This document shows positions 1 to 6,779 of a DNA stretch of 16,337 nt, piece by piece. Numbering within the stretch: the stretch's first letter is position 1; each line of letters opens with the position of its first letter. Where the stretch lies: positions 1-16,337 of the forward strand of contig DVGE01000254.1 of assembly GCA_018712885.1 (NCBI GenBank), read 5' to 3'. The position numbers and the translations under genes were made by a program. The notes under the pieces are model-generated. The model did no database searches. It saw only the letters and a list, made by a program, of their open reading frames with translations, and was not told the DNA's origin. The stretch comes from Candidatus Pullichristensenella stercoripullorum (GTDB lineage Bacteria; Bacillota; Clostridia; Christensenellales; Aristaeellaceae).

Positions 1-677
1 TCGTTGGGATCGACCTCCACTTCCACGTCCTCGGCCTCGGGCAGCACTGCCACGGTCGCCGTGGAGGTGTGGATGCGCCCGGAGCTCTCCGTCACGGGCA
101 CGCGCTGCACGCGATGCACGCCGCTCTCAAATTTGAGCTTTTCAAACACGTTCTTGCCGGAGATGAGGGCCACGCTCTCCTTGATGCCGCCCAGCTCCGT
201 GGAGCCGTCCTCGATCAGTTCCCACTTCCAGCCCTGCCGGTCGGCATAGTGCTGGTACATGCGCAAAAGCTCGGCCCCGAACAGCCCCGCCTCGTCGCCG
301 CCCGCGCCGGCGCGCACTTCCAGCACGGCGTTCTTGCGGTCGTCCGGGTCCTTGGGCAGCATGGCGACGCGCGCCGCGTGCAGCGCCTCGCGCAGTTTCG
401 GCTCCAGCTCGTTCACTTCCTCGCGCGCCATCTCCGCCATGTCGGGGTCGTTCAAAAGCTCGTTCGCCTCGTCGAGCTGCTCCGCCAGCGCACGGCAGTT
501 TTTGGCGATCTCGTTGAGTTCGGCAAGGTCGCTGTGCTCGCGCATCAATTTGGCGAACAGCTGCGTATCGGCGATGACTTCCGGCAGCGTGATGCGGATG
601 GACAATTCCTCGTAGCGCGCCTCGACGCTCTCCAGCTGCGCCAGCACGCGCGCCTGTTCAGCATGATTTCTTTCCAT
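1..677 (-). CDS. prfA: Peptide chain release factor 1, N-terminal 225 codons (cut by window edge)
   Basis: Release factor 1 reads UAA and UAG stop codons in the ribosomal A site and triggers release of the finished protein. The visible part begins MERNHAEQAR, has a helical N-terminal domain (about 1-110), then the RF signature VRAGAGGDEAGLFGAELLRM (121-140) and VHRVQRVPVTESSGRIHTS. P194-V195-T196 is the PxT stop-codon-recognition tripeptide of RF1; RF2 would have SPF. The catalytic GGQ loop should lie just beyond the edge, since the family is about 355-360 residues long. The start at 677 is set by AAGGAG a few bases upstream, and that site overlaps the stop of prmC, so the two genes are probably translationally coupled. 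The truncation comes from the window and is not biological. Confidence 0.97.
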   Translation of the reverse strand, partial: MERNHAEQARVLAQLESVEARYEELSIRITLPEVIADTQLFAKLMREHSDLAELNEIAKNCRALAEQLDEANELLNDPDMAEMAREEVNELEPKLREALHAARVAMLPKDPDDRKNAVLEVRAGAGGDEAGLFGAELLRMYQHYADRQGWKWELIEDGSTELGGIKESVALISGKNVFEKLKFESGVHRVQRVPVTESSGRIHTSTATVAVLPEAEDVEVEVDPN

Positions 678-687
678 TATAGCTCCT

Positions 688-1473
688 TCACTCCCGTATC
701 TCGATGACGCGGTCGCGTCCGTTCAGGTCGCGCAGCACCCGCCCGCCGCCAAACAGCGCGCGCACAGCCTCCGCCTCGTCCCAGCCGATCTCCAGAAACA
801 GCGCTCCGCCGGCGGCGAGATGGTCCTGATACGTCGCGGCGATGCGGCGGTAAAACGCGAGCCCGTCCGCGCCGCCGTCGAGCGCCAGCCGCGGCTCTTT
901 TTGCACTTCCGCCTGCAGACCGTCCAGTTCCCCCGTGCGGATATAGGGGGGATTGCAGGCGATGAGGTCGAACGTGCGCCCCGCCACGGGCGCGAACAGG
1001 TCGCCCCGGACGATCTCTGCCTCCACGCCCAGCCGCCGGCGGTTTTCTTCCATCACCGCGCCGGCGTCCGCGCTCACGTCCGCGAGCGTGACCCGCGCTT
1101 GTGGACACAGCTTTGCCAAACTCAGCCCGATGGCGCCGCTGCCGGCGCACAGGTCGAGCACGCGCGGCGCGGCCCTATCCCGCAAAAACGCCAGCGCCGC
1201 TTCGCAGAGCGCCTCCGTGTCCTGCCGGGGGATGAGCACGCGCCTGTCCACGTAAAATTCCAGCCCCATGAACCAGGCGCTTTCCAATATATACTGCACA
1301 GGCTCGCCCGCGAGCCGCCGCTTCAGCAGCGCTTCCAGCCGCGCCTCCTCCTGCGGGGAGATCTCCCGCAGGCTGTCGCCCCAGCTGAGCAGCCGCGCGT
1401 CGGCCATGGGGTCGGGGCTGCCCGCCGCTTCCAGTCTGCGCGCGGCCTGCGCGCGCCAAGTGATCGCCAGCAT
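688..1473 (-). CDS. prmC: Release factor glutamine methyltransferase PrmC
   Basis: PrmC (HemK) transfers a methyl group from S-adenosylmethionine to the glutamine of the GGQ motif in RF1 and RF2. It fits next to prfA, which starts 10 bases after this stop. The 261-residue protein has the expected N-terminal helical domain, the PRQDTE segment (82-87), the SAM-binding loop DLCAGSGAIG (107-116) and the catalytic NPPY motif at 174-177, which holds the substrate glutamine. Length is slightly below the usual 275-290. The ATG at 1471-1473 is preceded by GGAG at proper spacing. A hairpin with a short T-run lies between rpmE and this gene, so prmC may be read by leakage from the rpmE promoter or from a promoter I did not find. 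Confidence 0.96.
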   Translation of the reverse strand: MLAITWRAQAARRLEAAGSPDPMADARLLSWGDSLREISPQEEARLEALLKRRLAGEPVQYILESAWFMGLEFYVDRRVLIPRQDTEALCEAALAFLRDRAAPRVLDLCAGSGAIGLSLAKLCPQARVTLADVSADAGAVMEENRRRLGVEAEIVRGDLFAPVAGRTFDLIACNPPYIRTGELDGLQAEVQKEPRLALDGGADGLAFYRRIAATYQDHLAAGGALFLEIGWDEAEAVRALFGGGRVLRDLNGRDRVIEIRE

Positions 1474-1492
1474 GACTTCTCCAAAGCATAGG

Positions 1493-1525
1493 AAAACGCC
1501 GGAGGAGGATAAACCTCTCCCGGCG
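1493..1525 (-). terminator. Intrinsic terminator or attenuator between rpmE and prmC
   Basis: Read on the minus strand, CGCCGGGAGAGG and CCTCCTCCGGCG form a 12-position stem (one G-U pair, one mismatch) around a TTTAT loop, followed directly by TTTT. It sits between the rpmE stop and the prmC ribosome site. The T-run is short, so partial read-through is plausible. That would make much rpmE mRNA and less prmC-prfA mRNA from one promoter. Structure seen; function inferred. Confidence 0.7.
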
Positions 1526-1536
1526 CTTCTGAATGG

Positions 1537-1734
1537 CTACATTCCGTAACGCTTCTTGAAACGGTCGACGCGACCGCCGCTGTCCACCAGCTTCTGCTTG
1601 CCCGTGTAGAACGGATGGCACTTGGAGCAAATATCCACGCGCAATTCCTTCTTCACGGAACCCGTTTCGAACGTCTCGCCGCAAACGCAGCGGACGACAG
1701 CCTTGCCGTAATTCGGATGGATCTTTTCCTTCAT
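1537..1734 (-). CDS. rpmE: Ribosomal protein bL31, zinc-binding type
   Basis: Protein L31 of the large ribosomal subunit, 65 residues, beginning MKEKIHPNYGKAVVRC and ending in KKRYGM. Cysteines C16, C18, C36 and C39 form the zinc site of the C+ (zinc-containing) form; members of this type can also act as a zinc store. The frame stays open upstream to about 2004, but the conserved N-terminus and an AGAGGTG ribosome site place the start at 1732-1734. It is the first gene of the minus-strand unit rpmE-prmC-prfA, an order common in Clostridia, with a good promoter at 1807-1835. Confidence 0.97.
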   Translation of the reverse strand: MKEKIHPNYGKAVVRCVCGETFETGSVKKELRVDICSKCHPFYTGKQKLVDSGGRVDRFKKRYGM

Positions 1735-1806
1735 GGTTTTCACCTCTTTGTCACCGGACTGTCGGCTCTCCGGCGGAACCGGCATCCGCGTGGTCATGCA
1801 AAATGT

Positions 1807-1835
1807 ATTATAGCATATGAAACGCCCGGCTTCAA
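1807..1835 (-). promoter_or_regulatory. Sigma-A promoter for rpmE
   Basis: On the minus strand, TTGAAG (1830-1835) and a perfect TATAAT (1807-1812) are separated by exactly 17 bases. The predicted RNA start is about 65 bases before the rpmE start codon. Confidence 0.75.
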
Positions 1836-1980
1836 GGGTTCGCGGGAATTTTACATGCCGAACCGGGCTATTCGCCGGCGTCCGTGCGGAAAAGAACCCA
1901 ACAGCGCGCGTTTGCGCTATTTTTCGTTTCCCAAGCAAATTTTGGCGATTCTCGTATTTATTGAAAATAATCGTCAAAAC

Positions 1981-2000
1981 AGTCAAGTTATCAGTTGACT
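1981..2000. promoter_or_regulatory. Palindromic candidate operator over the -35 box
   Basis: AGTCAA (1981-1986) and TTGACT (1995-2000) form an inverted repeat whose right arm is the -35 hexamer itself. Another GTCAA lies just upstream at 1973-1977. A protein bound here would block RNA polymerase. The nearby DeoR-family regulator is a possible binder, but nothing in the sequence proves it. Confidence 0.4.
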
Positions 2001-2023
2001 GCAAGTAAAAAGCGTGCTATAAT
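1995..2023 (+). promoter_or_regulatory. Sigma-A promoter of the transporter operon
   Basis: TTGACT (1995-2000), a 17-base spacer and a perfect TATAAT (2018-2023). The transcript would start near 2030, leaving a leader of about 110 bases before the first gene. Confidence 0.82.
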
Positions 2024-2061
2024 CACCGTATTGAGTTAACATACGCAGATGTGCTGTCTGC

Positions 2062-2077
2062 TGGAAAATGTTTTCCA
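2062..2077. promoter_or_regulatory. Perfect 7-2-7 palindrome, candidate operator
   Basis: TGGAAAATGTTTTCCA is a perfect inverted repeat of 7-base arms around a TG centre, located about 30 bases downstream of the predicted transcription start. The symmetry and the AAAA-TG-TTTT core resemble LacI-family operators and catabolite-response elements with the central CG changed to TG. A roadblock operator or catabolite-repression site is the natural reading. No LacI-type gene is in the window. Confidence 0.5.
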
Positions 2078-2100
2078 TGCGCGTTCCCGCTTGAATTGGT

Positions 2101-2119
2101 TTTCCTGCAAAACAGGAAA
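2101..2119 (+). promoter_or_regulatory. Leader hairpin just before the ribosome site
   Basis: TTTCCTG and CAGGAAA form a perfect 7-base-pair stem with a CAAAA loop. It ends 8 bases before the TAAGGAGG ribosome site (2127-2134) of the binding-protein gene. It may protect the 5' end of the mRNA or keep the ribosome site open. It has no T-run that would make it a terminator. Confidence 0.45.
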
Positions 2120-2141
2120 TAATTTATAAGGAGGAACCACT

Positions 2142-3101
2142 ATGAAGAAACTGTTGTCTCTGGCTCTGGCCCTCGTGCTGGTCCTCTGCGTCGGCTCCAT
2201 GGCTTTCGCAGAGGAGGAAAAGCCGCTCGTCGGCATTTCCTGCCCCTACAACCCCACCGGCTGGGTCGCGGCCGTGCAGTGGTCTGCTGAGACCACCGCC
2301 GAATCTCTGGGTATGAACTATATCATGAAGGTTTCCGAGTCCGAGGCTGAACAGGCTTCCGACTTGGATATGATGATCGAGCAGGGCTGCGAATACATCA
2401 TTCTCTTCCCCTTCAACGATACGCTCGAAGCCGCGGCGCAGCGCGTCATGGACGCTGGCGTCACCCTGCTGAACTTCGACCGTACCTTGGGCGAGACGCA
2501 GCCTGACTACTACCTGGCCGGCGACAACTACCAGATCGGCGTTCTGGGCGCTGAGTACATCGCCGAGAAGCTGGGCGGCGAGGGCAAGGTCGTCATCACC
2601 ACCATCCCCTCTTATGGCGCCATCTTCGATGAGCGCGTGCAGGGCTGCCGCGACACGCTGGCGGAGAAGTATCCCAACATCGAAGTCATCGGCGAGTACG
2701 CCGCTGACAACGCCTCTCAGGAGGTCGGCCTGACGCTGATGACCGACATCCTCACCGCCAACGAGCACATTGACGGCGTTTACAGCTGCGACGACGAGCT
2801 CTCCACCGGCATGCTGAAGGCCATCGAAGAGCAGGGCCGTCTGGGCGAAATCAAGGTCATGACCGGCTGCGGCGACGGACAGGCTTACTTCAAGCTCATG
2901 GACGAGTACAAGGACAAGATCTGGCTCTCCACGCAGACCTACGCTCCCTACATGATGGGCGATCTGGTGCGCCTGTGCCAGGGCCTGATCGACGGCGAGA
3001 CCTACGAGCAGACCACCATCATCCCGCCGGAGACGCTGGACTACACCAACTACGCCGACTGGATGGAGCGCAACGGCGTTACCGAGGACGCGCCCTTCTA
3101 A
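2142..3101 (+). CDS. Sugar ABC transporter substrate-binding protein (CUT2 / ribose-type)
   Basis: Extracellular binding protein that captures a sugar or polyol and delivers it to the permease encoded downstream. The 319-residue product starts with a signal peptide: MKK, a hydrophobic stretch to about residue 20, then AFA before EEE, so cleavage after A23 is likely. C16 is preceded by L-V-L, which is not a lipobox, so the mature protein appears not to be lipid-anchored. The mature part has the type I (periplasmic-binding-protein-4) pattern: VGISCPYNPTGW at the start, DMMIEQGCEYIILFP, then AGVTLLNFDRTL and VYSCDDELSTGMLKAIEEQG. A TAAGGAGG site sits 7 bases before the ATG. It is the first gene after a strong promoter. 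The ligand cannot be named; ribose, xylose, galactose and inositol binders all share this fold. Confidence 0.9.
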   Translation: MKKLLSLALALVLVLCVGSMAFAEEEKPLVGISCPYNPTGWVAAVQWSAETTAESLGMNYIMKVSESEAEQASDLDMMIEQGCEYIILFPFNDTLEAAAQRVMDAGVTLLNFDRTLGETQPDYYLAGDNYQIGVLGAEYIAEKLGGEGKVVITTIPSYGAIFDERVQGCRDTLAEKYPNIEVIGEYAADNASQEVGLTLMTDILTANEHIDGVYSCDDELSTGMLKAIEEQGRLGEIKVMTGCGDGQAYFKLMDEYKDKIWLSTQTYAPYMMGDLVRLCQGLIDGETYEQTTIIPPETLDYTNYADWMERNGVTEDAPF

Positions 3102-3304
3102 ATTCATGAATCGAACTGTCATGCAAGACGTCGCGAGACGCTCCTGTCTCATGAAGCGCATTTGACGGGACTGTGGGCGGGGGGTTCCCCGCCCACAGTT
3201 GCAGAGGTTCGACAGATCAGACGCTGGATTGCAGGCGGCGCACGGCAAAGTTGTAGTGCGCCCCTTCCTGATGAAAGGGCACACCGTAAAGCGAGGTAAT
3301 TTGA
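3102..3304. other. Intergenic spacer between binding protein and ATPase genes
   Basis: No gene is seen in these 203 bases. They hold a strong GC hairpin (3170-3199), a small GAGAC/GTCTC inverted repeat (3135-3150), and at the end a GAGGT ribosome site for the ATPase. A TTGACG at 3162-3167 has no -10 partner, so I see no internal promoter. Confidence 0.7.
3170..3199 (+). terminator. Strong hairpin without T-run (mRNA processing/stability or leaky terminator)
   Basis: ACTGTGGGCGGGG and CCCCGCCCACAGT form a perfect 13-base-pair stem closed by a GGTT loop. Only TTG follows, so it is not a standard intrinsic terminator. Between a binding-protein gene and its transporter genes, such a hairpin usually shields the upstream mRNA from 3' decay or stops part of the transcription, giving more binding protein than membrane complex. 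The role here is inferred from position. Confidence 0.55.
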
Positions 3305-4837
3305 ATGGCCGAACTTGCGCTGCAGATGAGCGGCATTGTAAAAAAGTACGGCGGCGTATCTGTACTCAAAAACGTGGATTTTTCTGTGAAGAGCGGCGAG
3401 ATCCATGCGCTGCTGGGAGAAAACGGCGCCGGAAAGACCACATTGATGAACATACTGGGTGGCGTCACGCCCATGGACAGCGGCAGCGTCCGCCTCTTTG
3501 ACCGAATGGTGAACATTCATTCGCCGCTGGACGCCCAACGCGAAGGCATCGCCTTCATCCACCAGGAACTGAATGTCATCAACGATTTGGCGGTCTACGA
3601 AAACATGTTCCTGGGCAACGAGCTGCGCAATCGCTTCCGGCGCTTGGACATCGCCAGGATGTGCGAGGAGACGAGCAAGGTCTTCGAGCGCATGAACGTT
3701 TCCATCGACCCGCGCGCGATGATGCGGGATCTCGATACTTCTCACAAGCAGATCGTGGAGATCGCAAAGTCCCTTTTGCGCAGCGCGCGGCTCATCATCA
3801 TGGATGAACCGACCACATCGTTGACGCAGAAAGAGATCGACAACGTGTTTGCAATCATGCGCAACCTGACCAAGACGCAGGGCACGACGATCATCTTCAT
3901 CTCCCACAAGCTGGGCGAGGTCGTGGAGTTCTGTGACAGCTACACGGTGTTGCGCAATGGCGAAAAAGTAAGCGACGGTTCCATCGTCCAGGAGGACGGC
4001 TCGAAGATCTCGCAGGCGGAGATCGCCCGCATGATGGTGGGCCGCGACGTGTTGAGCGAGGATGTCTATCAACACCGCGAGCTGGGCGATGTCTATTATA
4101 CGGTCGAAGATCTCTGTGTGGGCAACGACGTCAAGGGTGTCAGCTTCGAGTTGCGCCGCGGCGAGATCCTGGGCATCACGGGTCTTCTGGGCGACGGCAA
4201 GGATCAGCTGATTCGCTGTCTGTTTGGCGATCTGCCCAAGACCTCCGGCCATGTGTACCTGGACGGCCAGGAGGTCAATATCGCCCATCCTGCGCAGGGA
4301 AAGAAAAAGGGCGTTGGTTATCTGCCGCCGAACCGGAAGGAGAACGCCATCATCAAGGATCTTTCCGTCCAGGGCAACCTGACCATCGTCAACTTGGAAA
4401 AGTGTCTGCAGGGGATCCGGATTTCCCGACGGAAAGAGCGCGAGACGGTGCAGCGTTTTAAGGATCGCCTTTCCATCAAGGTGCATAATTTCGATCACCC
4501 CATCACCAGTCTTTCGGGCGGCAATCAGCAGAAGGTCGTGTTGGCCAAGTGGCTCAACGCCGATCCGCAGGTGATGATCCTCGCCAACCCCACGCAGGGC
4601 GTGGACGTTGGCGCGAAAAACGAGATATATTTGGAGATCATGAAACTGGCGCAGACCGGCGTGGGCGTCATCGTCACTTCCGGTGAGGCGCAGGAGATCA
4701 TCCGCACCTGCGACCGCGCGTTGGTCATGTATCACGGCGAGTTGCGGGGCATCCTCAATCGGGACGAGCTTACCGAGGAAAATATCATGATACTTGCCAC
4801 GGGCGGTACGCTCGGCGAAGACAAAAAGGAGAGGTAG
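3305..4837 (+). CDS. Sugar ABC transporter ATPase, two nucleotide-binding domains (RbsA/MglA/XylG-type)
   Basis: Cytoplasmic ATPase that powers the permease encoded downstream. The 510 residues hold two ABC domains. Domain 1 has Walker A GENGAGKTT (38-46), Q-loop Q87, Walker B D167-E168 and H-loop H201, all intact, but its signature is LDTSHKQ (143-149) instead of an LSxGxxQ form. Domain 2 has a clean signature LSGGNQQK (403-410), but a weak Walker A GLLGDGKD (293-300), A427-N428 where Walker B should have Asp-Glu, and S459 near the H-loop position. Thus one composite ATP site is intact and the other is degraded. A partly degenerate second domain is normal in this family; loss of both Walker B acids is stronger than in E. 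coli RbsA. Length fits the family. The permease follows after 6 bases. Confidence 0.93.
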   Translation: MAELALQMSGIVKKYGGVSVLKNVDFSVKSGEIHALLGENGAGKTTLMNILGGVTPMDSGSVRLFDRMVNIHSPLDAQREGIAFIHQELNVINDLAVYENMFLGNELRNRFRRLDIARMCEETSKVFERMNVSIDPRAMMRDLDTSHKQIVEIAKSLLRSARLIIMDEPTTSLTQKEIDNVFAIMRNLTKTQGTTIIFISHKLGEVVEFCDSYTVLRNGEKVSDGSIVQEDGSKISQAEIARMMVGRDVLSEDVYQHRELGDVYYTVEDLCVGNDVKGVSFELRRGEILGITGLLGDGKDQLIRCLFGDLPKTSGHVYLDGQEVNIAHPAQGKKKGVGYLPPNRKENAIIKDLSVQGNLTIVNLEKCLQGIRISRRKERETVQRFKDRLSIKVHNFDHPITSLSGGNQQKVVLAKWLNADPQVMILANPTQGVDVGAKNEIYLEIMKLAQTGVGVIVTSGEAQEIIRTCDRALVMYHGELRGILNRDELTEENIMILATGGTLGEDKKER

Positions 4838-4843
4838 AGGGTT

Positions 4844-5815
4844 ATGCAGACGACAGAAGTTTTGACCTCCAAACAGAAGTTCAAAAAATTCCTGGGCGAG
4901 TACAACATTCTGCTGGTGACGTTGCTGATGGTCGTCGTTTCGACCTGTCTGAAGGGCTTCACTTTCCTGTCGCTCAACAACATCATCAACATCATTCGCT
5001 CGAACTCCGTCATCGGCATCATCGCCTTTGGCATGGCCTTCGTGATCATCACCGGCAACATCGACCTTTCCGTCGGCGCGGAGATGGTTGCCGTGGCGGC
5101 GTTGTCCATCACGGTCATCAACCTCACCAACAGCGCCATCCTCGGTGTGTTGACGGCGTTCGTGGCAGGCATCGCCTTTTCTGTGATCACCGGCGTGATC
5201 ATCACCAAGGGGCGTGTTCCCTCGTTCATTGTCACGCTGGGCTTCCAATACATCTACCGTTCCGTGCTTACCTACGCGCTCAATGGCGGCGGCGTGACTA
5301 CCAAGAATGACGCTTATCTGGCTATTTCTTCCACGGAGATTTTCGGCGTGATTCCGCTGCAGATCGTCTACTTCTTCGTCATGGCGCTCATCTACTGGTA
5401 CATCTCCAAGTACACCACGCTGGGACGCCGCATCTACGCGGTGGGCTCCAACGAGCGCGCCGCGCGTCTCTCGGGCATCAAAACCGACCGCATCAAGATT
5501 ATGGCCTTCGTGCTTCTGGGCATCGCCATCGCCGTGGGCGCCATCGCCGAGAGCTCCCGCATGGGCTCCATCAACTCCACGTCGTCCGGTACGTCCTATG
5601 AGCTGAACGCCATCGCCATGGTTGTCATCGGCGGCGTTGCTATGGAGGGCGGCAAGGGCAAGCTGAGCAACACGGTGTTCGGTGCCTTCATCTTCGGCAT
5701 GATTTCCAACATACTGACGTTGGTGGGCATCAATACCAAGCTGGTGAACGCCGTCAAGGGCGCTATCATCATCATCGCCGTACTGCTGCAGCGCGGCAAC
5801 AAGAACAACAATTAA
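4844..5815 (+). CDS. Sugar ABC transporter permease (RbsC family, BPD_transp_2)
   Basis: Integral membrane subunit forming the sugar channel, probably as a homodimer because only one permease gene is present. The 323 residues show a series of hydrophobic helices starting at about residue 22. The family signatures are ITGNIDLSVGAEM near 70-80, YAVGSNERAARLSGI (the cytoplasmic loop that contacts the ATPase) and the late segment GTSYELNAIAMVVIGGVAMEGGKG. An AGGAGAGG ribosome site lies within the end of the ATPase gene, six bases separate the two genes, and co-translation is likely. There is no clear substrate clue: ribose, xylose, inositol and autoinducer-2 permeases all belong here. Confidence 0.93.
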   Translation: MQTTEVLTSKQKFKKFLGEYNILLVTLLMVVVSTCLKGFTFLSLNNIINIIRSNSVIGIIAFGMAFVIITGNIDLSVGAEMVAVAALSITVINLTNSAILGVLTAFVAGIAFSVITGVIITKGRVPSFIVTLGFQYIYRSVLTYALNGGGVTTKNDAYLAISSTEIFGVIPLQIVYFFVMALIYWYISKYTTLGRRIYAVGSNERAARLSGIKTDRIKIMAFVLLGIAIAVGAIAESSRMGSINSTSSGTSYELNAIAMVVIGGVAMEGGKGKLSNTVFGAFIFGMISNILTLVGINTKLVNAVKGAIIIIAVLLQRGNKNNN

Positions 5816-5891
5816 ACGATCACAAGATATATAAGCCAGAGTCGCGCGTGGAAGCGCGAGAAAAATATTGATCAAAATGGAGGAAAAGAAA

Positions 5892-6752
5892 ATGAAGATC
5901 GGAATCGACTCGTATTGCTATCACAGGCTGTTTGGCGAAGTGTACGACATGCAGGAGAAGCCGGAGAAGAACGCGACGGTGGACGAATTTCTGGACTACG
6001 CGAAATATCTGGACGTGGACGGCGTGTCTTTGGAGACGTGCTTTCTGCCCTCTCTGGACGACGCATACCTGAAGGATTTGGGCGCGAAGCTGAAGGCGTA
6101 CAATTTCGACACGGTGTTTGCGTGGGGGCATCCGAACGGACTGGAGCGGGGCTTGAACCCGGAGGCGTTTGCGGAGATGAAGAAGCTGATTCCGAAGACG
6201 CGTCTGCTGGGGACGGACGTGATGCGAATCACGGGCTCGGCGTTCGACTGGCGGCATGAGAACCATCGCGATCACATCGCGCGGCTGATTCCGATGTACA
6301 AGGAAGCGACGAAGATCGCGGAGGACAACGGAGTGAAGCTGGCGGCGGAGAACCACATTGACTTCACCTCGGACGAGATGCTGGAGATGATCGAGGCGGT
6401 GGATTCGCCGAACTTCGGAATCAACTTTGACACGGGCAACTTTTTGCGGCTGCTGGACGATCCGGTAGCGGGAATGGAAAAGCTGGCGCCTTACGTATTC
6501 TCGACGCACCTGAAGGATCTGAAGATGCACCCGACGGCGAAACCGACGGACTGGTACTTTTTCTGCGGCGTGCCGGTAGGAATGGGTCTTGTAGACAACG
6601 ACAAACTGGCTGAGCTGCTGAGCAAGGCCGGCTACAAGGGCTTCCTGGCGGTGGAGATCGACTGTCCGGCGCCGGAATGGATGAACATGGAGAAGGAAGC
6701 CATTGCCGTTTCCGTCTACAATCTCAAAAAAATCGGCAAAAAGTACGCGTGA
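5892..6752 (+). CDS. Sugar phosphate isomerase/epimerase family TIM barrel (AP endonuclease 2 fold)
   Basis: A 286-residue TIM-barrel protein of the xylose-isomerase-like / AP-endonuclease-2 family, which isomerises or epimerises sugars, keto-sugars or inososes, usually with Mn2+ or Co2+. Metal-ligand candidates occur in the usual order: E153 in AAENHID, D180 in NFDTGNF, H206 in STHLKDL and E255 in AVEIDCP. GGAGG at 5879-5883, 8 bases before the ATG at 5892, fixes the start; a TTG at 5868 is open in frame but has no such site. The next gene, a Gfo/Idh/MocA oxidoreductase, starts 27 bases after the stop. This pairing is also known from inosose pathways and from C-glycoside cleavage (DgpC-like with DgpA-like). 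Ala, Thr and Pro codons end almost always in G up to about 6590, then become mixed. Confidence 0.87.
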   Translation: MKIGIDSYCYHRLFGEVYDMQEKPEKNATVDEFLDYAKYLDVDGVSLETCFLPSLDDAYLKDLGAKLKAYNFDTVFAWGHPNGLERGLNPEAFAEMKKLIPKTRLLGTDVMRITGSAFDWRHENHRDHIARLIPMYKEATKIAEDNGVKLAAENHIDFTSDEMLEMIEAVDSPNFGINFDTGNFLRLLDDPVAGMEKLAPYVFSTHLKDLKMHPTAKPTDWYFFCGVPVGMGLVDNDKLAELLSKAGYKGFLAVEIDCPAPEWMNMEKEAIAVSVYNLKKIGKKYA

Positions 6753-6779
6753 GCGTGAGTGGACGTGGAGGAAAACTGT

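Larger units (their letters stand above)
1735..2141. other. Divergent intergenic promoter region
   Basis: This stretch separates minus-strand rpmE from the plus-strand transporter operon and holds no gene that I can support. It contains a sigma-A promoter on each strand, two palindromes near the plus-strand promoter, a small leader hairpin, and an AT-rich tract (about 1920-2035). The two predicted transcripts leave in opposite directions from points about 240 bases apart. Confidence 0.85.

Noticed and set aside
1903..1924. Short AGCGC/GCGCT stem followed by ATTTTT on the plus strand, terminator-like
   Set aside because: Only 5 base pairs, and no plus-strand gene lies upstream that it could terminate.
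1735..2004. Upstream extension of the rpmE reading frame
   Set aside because: L31 has a conserved MKxxIHP-type N-terminus at 1734, a ribosome site just before it, and a promoter inside the supposed extension.
3205..3220. GGTTCGA resembling a tRNA T-loop
   Set aside because: No matching acceptor, anticodon or D arms surround it.
3149..5875. A 908-codon open frame on the minus strand opposite the ATPase and permease genes
   Set aside because: It lies antisense to two well-recognised genes, has His/Asp/Leu/Val-rich shadow composition and no domain. It is a by-product of the codon usage of the real genes.
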